Part shown: positions 56,701 to 62,700 of the stretch, one piece after another
How the letters are laid out: each line of letters begins with the position of its first letter
Numbering within the stretch: position 1 is the stretch's first letter
NCBI GenBank assembly: GCA_905147135.1
Contig: LR990039.1
Coordinates: forward strand, 33,725,708-33,789,707
DNA length: 64,000 nt
DNA from: Blastobasis lacticolella
Taxonomy: Eukaryota > Arthropoda > Insecta > Lepidoptera > Blastobasidae
Direction: 5' to 3'
Made by a program: the position numbers and the translations under genes
Notes under the pieces: generated by a model
Databases searched by the model: none
Seen by the model: the letters and a program-made list of their open reading frames with translations, nothing else
What the model was told of the DNA's origin: nothing

Positions 56701-59700
56701 TACATGTAAAACAATTGGCTTTGTGACGTAATTGGAAGCATTCGATTTTTCGTGCCAAAAATCAATCATTTCCGAGTACTCTCGAGGCAAAAGCGCTTTA
56801 AAGTAACTTTAAAAAGTACTAACCCTTAGTTTTTACGATTAATAATCCAGACTCCGTTGTCGCGAATGCCTGAATCGGATGGTAGGGATTGAACATCCAT
56901 CGACCGTATCCGTATGCATATCGATATTATAATATATTTTATGTTATGCATTCATCGCCAATCCAATTGCCATTAAAGATTTTTGAGCTTGCCATAAATA
57001 AATTGCTGACCACGTTCTTCTATTAAACATTTCGTTGAGATACAAGATGCCGCCGCGAAAGTTTAGTAACCGTGAAATAACTCATTGAACTTTTTGTATT
57101 ATAAAAAAGGTAAGTGATGAGAAATTGTTCTGTACAAATTGTCATGTAGAACACACACAAGAAGACTTGTATGCTGCGCCATTTAAATTCCCAGCAACAT
57201 CGATATAATATAAAAATAGTCGATAAAATGTAACGTTCAATCACTTCAAAACAATTGTTCGTGCATCCGTTCCGGACGCGCTAGGATCCGGGGTTTGCCT
57301 TGACCGTGATCCAGGATTTGGCAGATCAGGTAAATAAAGTGGAGCGATTGCCATCTGACCTCCGGCCATAACTGGGTCTGATTGGGGGGTGATTGGGGGG
57401 GGGGGGGGGGGGACAAAATATCGAGCCCATGTTCACATTGTTCAAACCTTGTAATGCCCGATATAACGATTTATTTATTTAATGACGACCTGTGTGGTTC
57501 CCGGCCTAGCAGAAATTGCAATGATGAATTTTAATTTCTGTTACGGGTTTATGTATATTTAGTATTATATAGCATATAAGAAGTTATTTACTGCGATCTC
57601 CAACCCGCCTGCCAAGCTTGGAGATTATGGCAATAGCCTCCCGTTTCGTGGGAGCGGCCCTAAGTCCTGCAGTGGGCTGTTATGGGCTATGATGATGAAT
57701 AGTTTTTTAGTTACCTAGCTCCTACACAAGCTTAGCTTTGTCGCCGTATGAATTGTCGATGCATATTCCTTCGTTTGCCGACCAGACGAGGACGAGGTCT
57801 CGATCCGCTGCGAGCAGCTGTACCCGATCCTGAAGAGCGGGCGTGTGCGCGTGATGCTGCTGGACGTGCGGCCCGCGCGCGACTTCGCCGCCTCGCACAT
57901 CAACCACCACACGTGCGTGAGCGTGCCCGAGGAGGTGGTCTCGCCTGGGTGAGTGTCAAATTATCTCTTCTTAGTCGGCAAATCGCTACTGAGTATATTT
58001 TTTTCATTATTGGACTAGCCAAGCATTTGACCGCCACCTCACCTGGTGGTAAGTGACGATGCGGCCGATGATGGAGCATGCCTGTCCAGGGACAGCCTAT
58101 TCACTCTGGCCTTGAAGACGTCTACATTATAATGATTAGGGAAGACACTCGCGGGTAACGCGTTCCATTCCTTAACCGTACGCATTATAAAGGTTGTATC
58201 TTGACTCCTGAGTTTGTCAATTAACTGCCTCCATCGGCTGCCTTCGGCGCTTGGTGTACTGCGGCGCTGACCGGTATTTCGAACTCTTCGGAGATCTGAT
58301 GCAATCATCGCCATGGACTTTTCCCTCCTTTTTCTGTCACCATCACACATTCCGGGTTATCCTTGCCTCTCCGTGCAATGTGGCCAAATTACCCCACTAT
58401 ACGTTGCAAGCAGGTTGTAGACAGGAATAAATTAAAGCACTGTAAAATTTCGTCAACCCCCGTTCAGTAATTTTTACGTGTAGGATTATGGATATCTAAA
58501 AAACTTCCGCATTTAAAATTGTTGTCCAAAATTCAAATTACCGACTTTGTTTCTTCTTACTATTACCACTTATTTCGACCACACACCTCACATATCAATG
58601 GAGCCTTCTATTGGAATGCCTACGAACACTTGCCTCCTTACTGTTGTCTAGCAGATGTTTTTTAGTTACTTCTTCCCTCCCAGTCAATCGGCGAACGTCC
58701 TGGAGCAGAGCCTACCGGCGGAGTCCCGCGGCGTGTGGGGCGAGCGCGCCAACATGGACCTAATCGTACTGATGGACTGGTCCAGCACCAACGTGATACC
58801 TGGGAAGGCGATATACCTGCTCAAGACCATACTGCTGAAGGTCAGATAATGTGTACCTAATCCCTGTCTTTGGCAGCAATGCATTAGTTGTTCTATAGCT
58901 GTTGTGTCTGTTCCATAGCGCGGCAAAATGTTGACAGCAGACCTCACTTTACAGCTCTACTGTCAAAGTAATTAGGACGTTCAATCACCCTTCCCAGAGA
59001 TCTCCTGAGTTTTAAAGGACTTGTAGCGACATCTATAGCTCCAATAGGGAACCGCAACAATACTTACATTACGAGTACACGAACACAAGGTTGGTAAGCA
59101 GCCGCACATAGATGGCGTTGACCGTTCCTACATCGCGCTGGAAAAGTGTGCCAATTTCCGCGGCATAAACGCTACTTCCGACGATCAACTGTCGGACCCC
59201 TGGTCACATCACCCGGCCAGGTGGGTTTCCACCTTCACATCTTACCTTGCTAACATTGGCGGCTACCTTATCCCTTCACCGCCGACGACTCTTGAATTTT
59301 CTTGGGTAACATGGTTGGCAGGAACATTAGTGACACCCAAATAATATGACTCCATACCTACGTGAAATCATCATCATCTTGGCGTTAATGTCCCGATTGT
59401 ACTCTCGCGCACGAGGGCCCGGTGTGCGCCTTGACCATGATCCAGGATTTGGTAGTTCGGGTAGTTACAGCGGAGCGACTGCCATCTGACCTCCGTGACC
59501 CCGCTACTTGACCAGATTGGGTCATGGTTACATTTTTTTTTATATAATAGGCTTGCATTTGACCTCAACTCACCTGGAATGGATGGATGGAAAGCGACGA
59601 TGAGGTCGAAGATGTAGCATGCGTGCCTAGAAGATACTCTTCACTCTTGATTTGAAGACCCCAAGGTTATACTTATCGGGGAACAATGACTCAGGTAGAG

Positions 59701-62700
59701 AGTTCCAGTCCTTTGCAGTGCGCACAAGAATAGTGGATGCAAAACGCTTAGTACGAGATGGTGGGACGTCTACCATAAATGGATGACGATCTTTTGTCCC
59801 CTCGTTGTTTGTTAATAAAAAGGGCACGACGGAACAAGGTTGTGGAGTTCCTGGGAGCACTCACCGAAGTGAATTCGATAAAACATATTCAGTCGTCTGA
59901 ATGTGCAGGTTTCATCACGATGTTTTTCCATACCTCCGTGAAATATTTACCTATAATTTAATTGGACATCCCGTTTGCCCAACAGTGGGACGTGAAGGTC
60001 CACTATCCGCGGCAGCCGGTGACCCTGTGGGGCGGTTTCGAGGATTGGCTGCTCAAGTATCCCTCGTTCACCACTGATCCACTGGTCACCCCGCCTGGAC
60101 AGGCCCAGGTCATGGACGATATGCTGGGTAAGCGAAAATAAAAATGAATGAAAATGAAAAAGTATTTATTGAATTACGACGACCTGAGTGGTTCACATGC
60201 CGGTCTGCCAGGTAGAGGTTCCCGGGCTCGATTCCCGGCCGAGCAGAAATTGAAATGATGAATTTTAATTTCGGTTTCGGGTCTGGGTGTACTATATATA
60301 ATAAGTATGTATTTAAAAAATAGTTTATCAGTGATCTAACACCCATAACACAAGCTTTGCTTACTTTGGGGCTAGATGGCGCTGTGTGAATTTGTTCAAG
60401 CATATTTATGTTATGTTAATCTCTTTTCAAAAGTCAAAAATCTAACGGAAAACAAAGGGAAAGTTAAGCGAGCTCATCCATGGGTCGCCCATGAAGACCG
60501 ATCAGAGCGAACGAATGCTTGCTTACCCCGGCGAGGCTTTAAGATAGATAGATATACTCCTTATTTATTTATTTATTTATTTAAAACAACTTTACAGTAT
60601 TACAGTAATAACCAATTCACTGAAAGCTAAAGATATAAGTATCAGTATCTATTACAAAAAATTATCATTCATTAATCCTCTCGCAGTACTTCAGGCATTC
60701 CTTGCACACATCCATCCATCGCCAGTCAAATAAGTCACACTCGGGTACCGATGCCAGGAGCGCGTTGAGCATACCCAAGGCTCGAATAATGGGTGAATTG
60801 GCGTGCGAAACGGTTCTGACCGCGGGAATAGCGAGTAGACTAGGCTGGCGTGGTCTGAGTTGAATCCTGGGAACCGGAGGTACAAATAGTCGTACCGCTC
60901 TAGACACCAGGCCAAGACAGTCTGACTCACCACGCAAAATACGACAAACCATTACCAAAAGGTAGTAATTACGCCTTACCTCTAGAGAATTAAAGCCTAG
61001 GAACCCCTGTAGAAATTTAGTCGGGTACAAAAAAGGGTAATACCCATACATTTTTTTGTAGAGAAAACGAAGGAATGCCTTTTGAATCTTCTCCAGAAGC
61101 AAGGCGTAAGTACATTGGTAAGGGTTCCACACTATCGATGACGATTCCAGCTTTGATCTTACCAAGGCAGTATAAACCAGCTTGATTGCTGCGGGATCGC
61201 GAAATTCTCTGGCATTCCTGATCACAAAACCTAACCTTTTGTAACACCCCACTGCAAGGTCCCTAATATGTCCGTGGAAGTTCAAGGCTGAGTCGAATGT
61301 GACGCCCAAATCCTTGACCGTCGTGACGCGCCTAATTACTTCATGGCCAAGCTTGTACTGAGCAAGTATTGGGGTCTTAGATCTGCTGAATGATATCACA
61401 CAGCACTTATCAGGATTGAAGAGAAGTTTGTTTTCAACGCTCCATTCCAGTACCGCGTCGATATCATTCTGCAAGGAATTACAATCTGACACTGTATCCA
61501 CGACATGAACGAGTTTGAGGTCATCTGCATAGAGCAGACCTTCAGCTGAGCTAAGAACAGATGTCAGGTTATTAATCATGATGTTAAATAAAAGCGGACC
61601 CAGCACAGAACCCTGGCTTACACCTGAACGTGTGTGATAGAGATCTGACTGGAAACAACCATGGCGTACATACTGCTGCCTATCAGACATGTAGCTGGCA
61701 AAGAGCTGCAACAACTGTGGTGATAAACCAATGGCACATAGCCTACCCAGCAACACATCATTATCCACCCGGTCAAACGCCTTTTTGAAGTCGAAGTAAA
61801 GGACATCAACTTGAGCCCCTCGATCCAGATTTTCGGATATCATGTTGACCAATGTCACTAAATTGGTATTAACAGATCTATTTGACCTAAACCCATGCTG
61901 AGCCTCGCACAAATAAGGTTTAATCTGCAAAGATATACGATTATGGAGAATGCACTCGTATAGCTTAGCCGAAGACGACTGAATCGCTATGGGTCTGCAA
62001 TTCGTAACATCGGAAGAGTCACCAGACTTAGGAATCGGCGTGACACGGGTAGTTTTCCAGCGTTGTGGGTAAACACTTGTGGACAACGAAAAATTAAGAA
62101 TATGGCAAATAGGACCCACGAGCACATCTTTGCAGTCTTTTATTATAAACGCTGGTACATGATCGGGACCAACAGAAAGTTTGAGTTTATTTATGCCCCT
62201 TTCAACTTCCCTGGCTGTAATTTCCGTAATACTAATATAATTGGCAGATGCAGTTTTGTCATTTGAGCAGATCTTTTCGCAATCAAGAAGTGGAACATCG
62301 GGTAGAAATACGCTAGCAAAGAATGAAGCAAATGCCTGCGCTGCCCCACTGCCAGTAAAGCATTTGCCTTCATAGGTGACTTTAGCTTCGAAGCCAGCCT
62401 TGGATTTGAGACTGCTTATGTGTTGCCAAAACGCACGGGGGTTGTCCTTAATCCTATTCTCAATGTATCGAATATAAGTATTATACGCTAGTAGGGAACG
62501 TTTTTTTATATCTGTTCGAAGATAAGCGAATTGAGCATAAGAATCTTATTGCACACGGAATAACAAAAAAGAAAATTTAACAGGTATTTTCAAACATTGC
62601 GGGCAAAGGCGGCCTTTGCCCAAGCGATCTCTTCCAGGCAACCCTTGTCTAGAAGGAGAAAAAGATGAACATCAGTCAGACAAGCAGCAATAATATCATC

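Noticed and set aside
57392..57411. Poly(G) run
   Set aside because: Possibly an assembly or sequencing artefact or simple slippage; nothing further can be supported.
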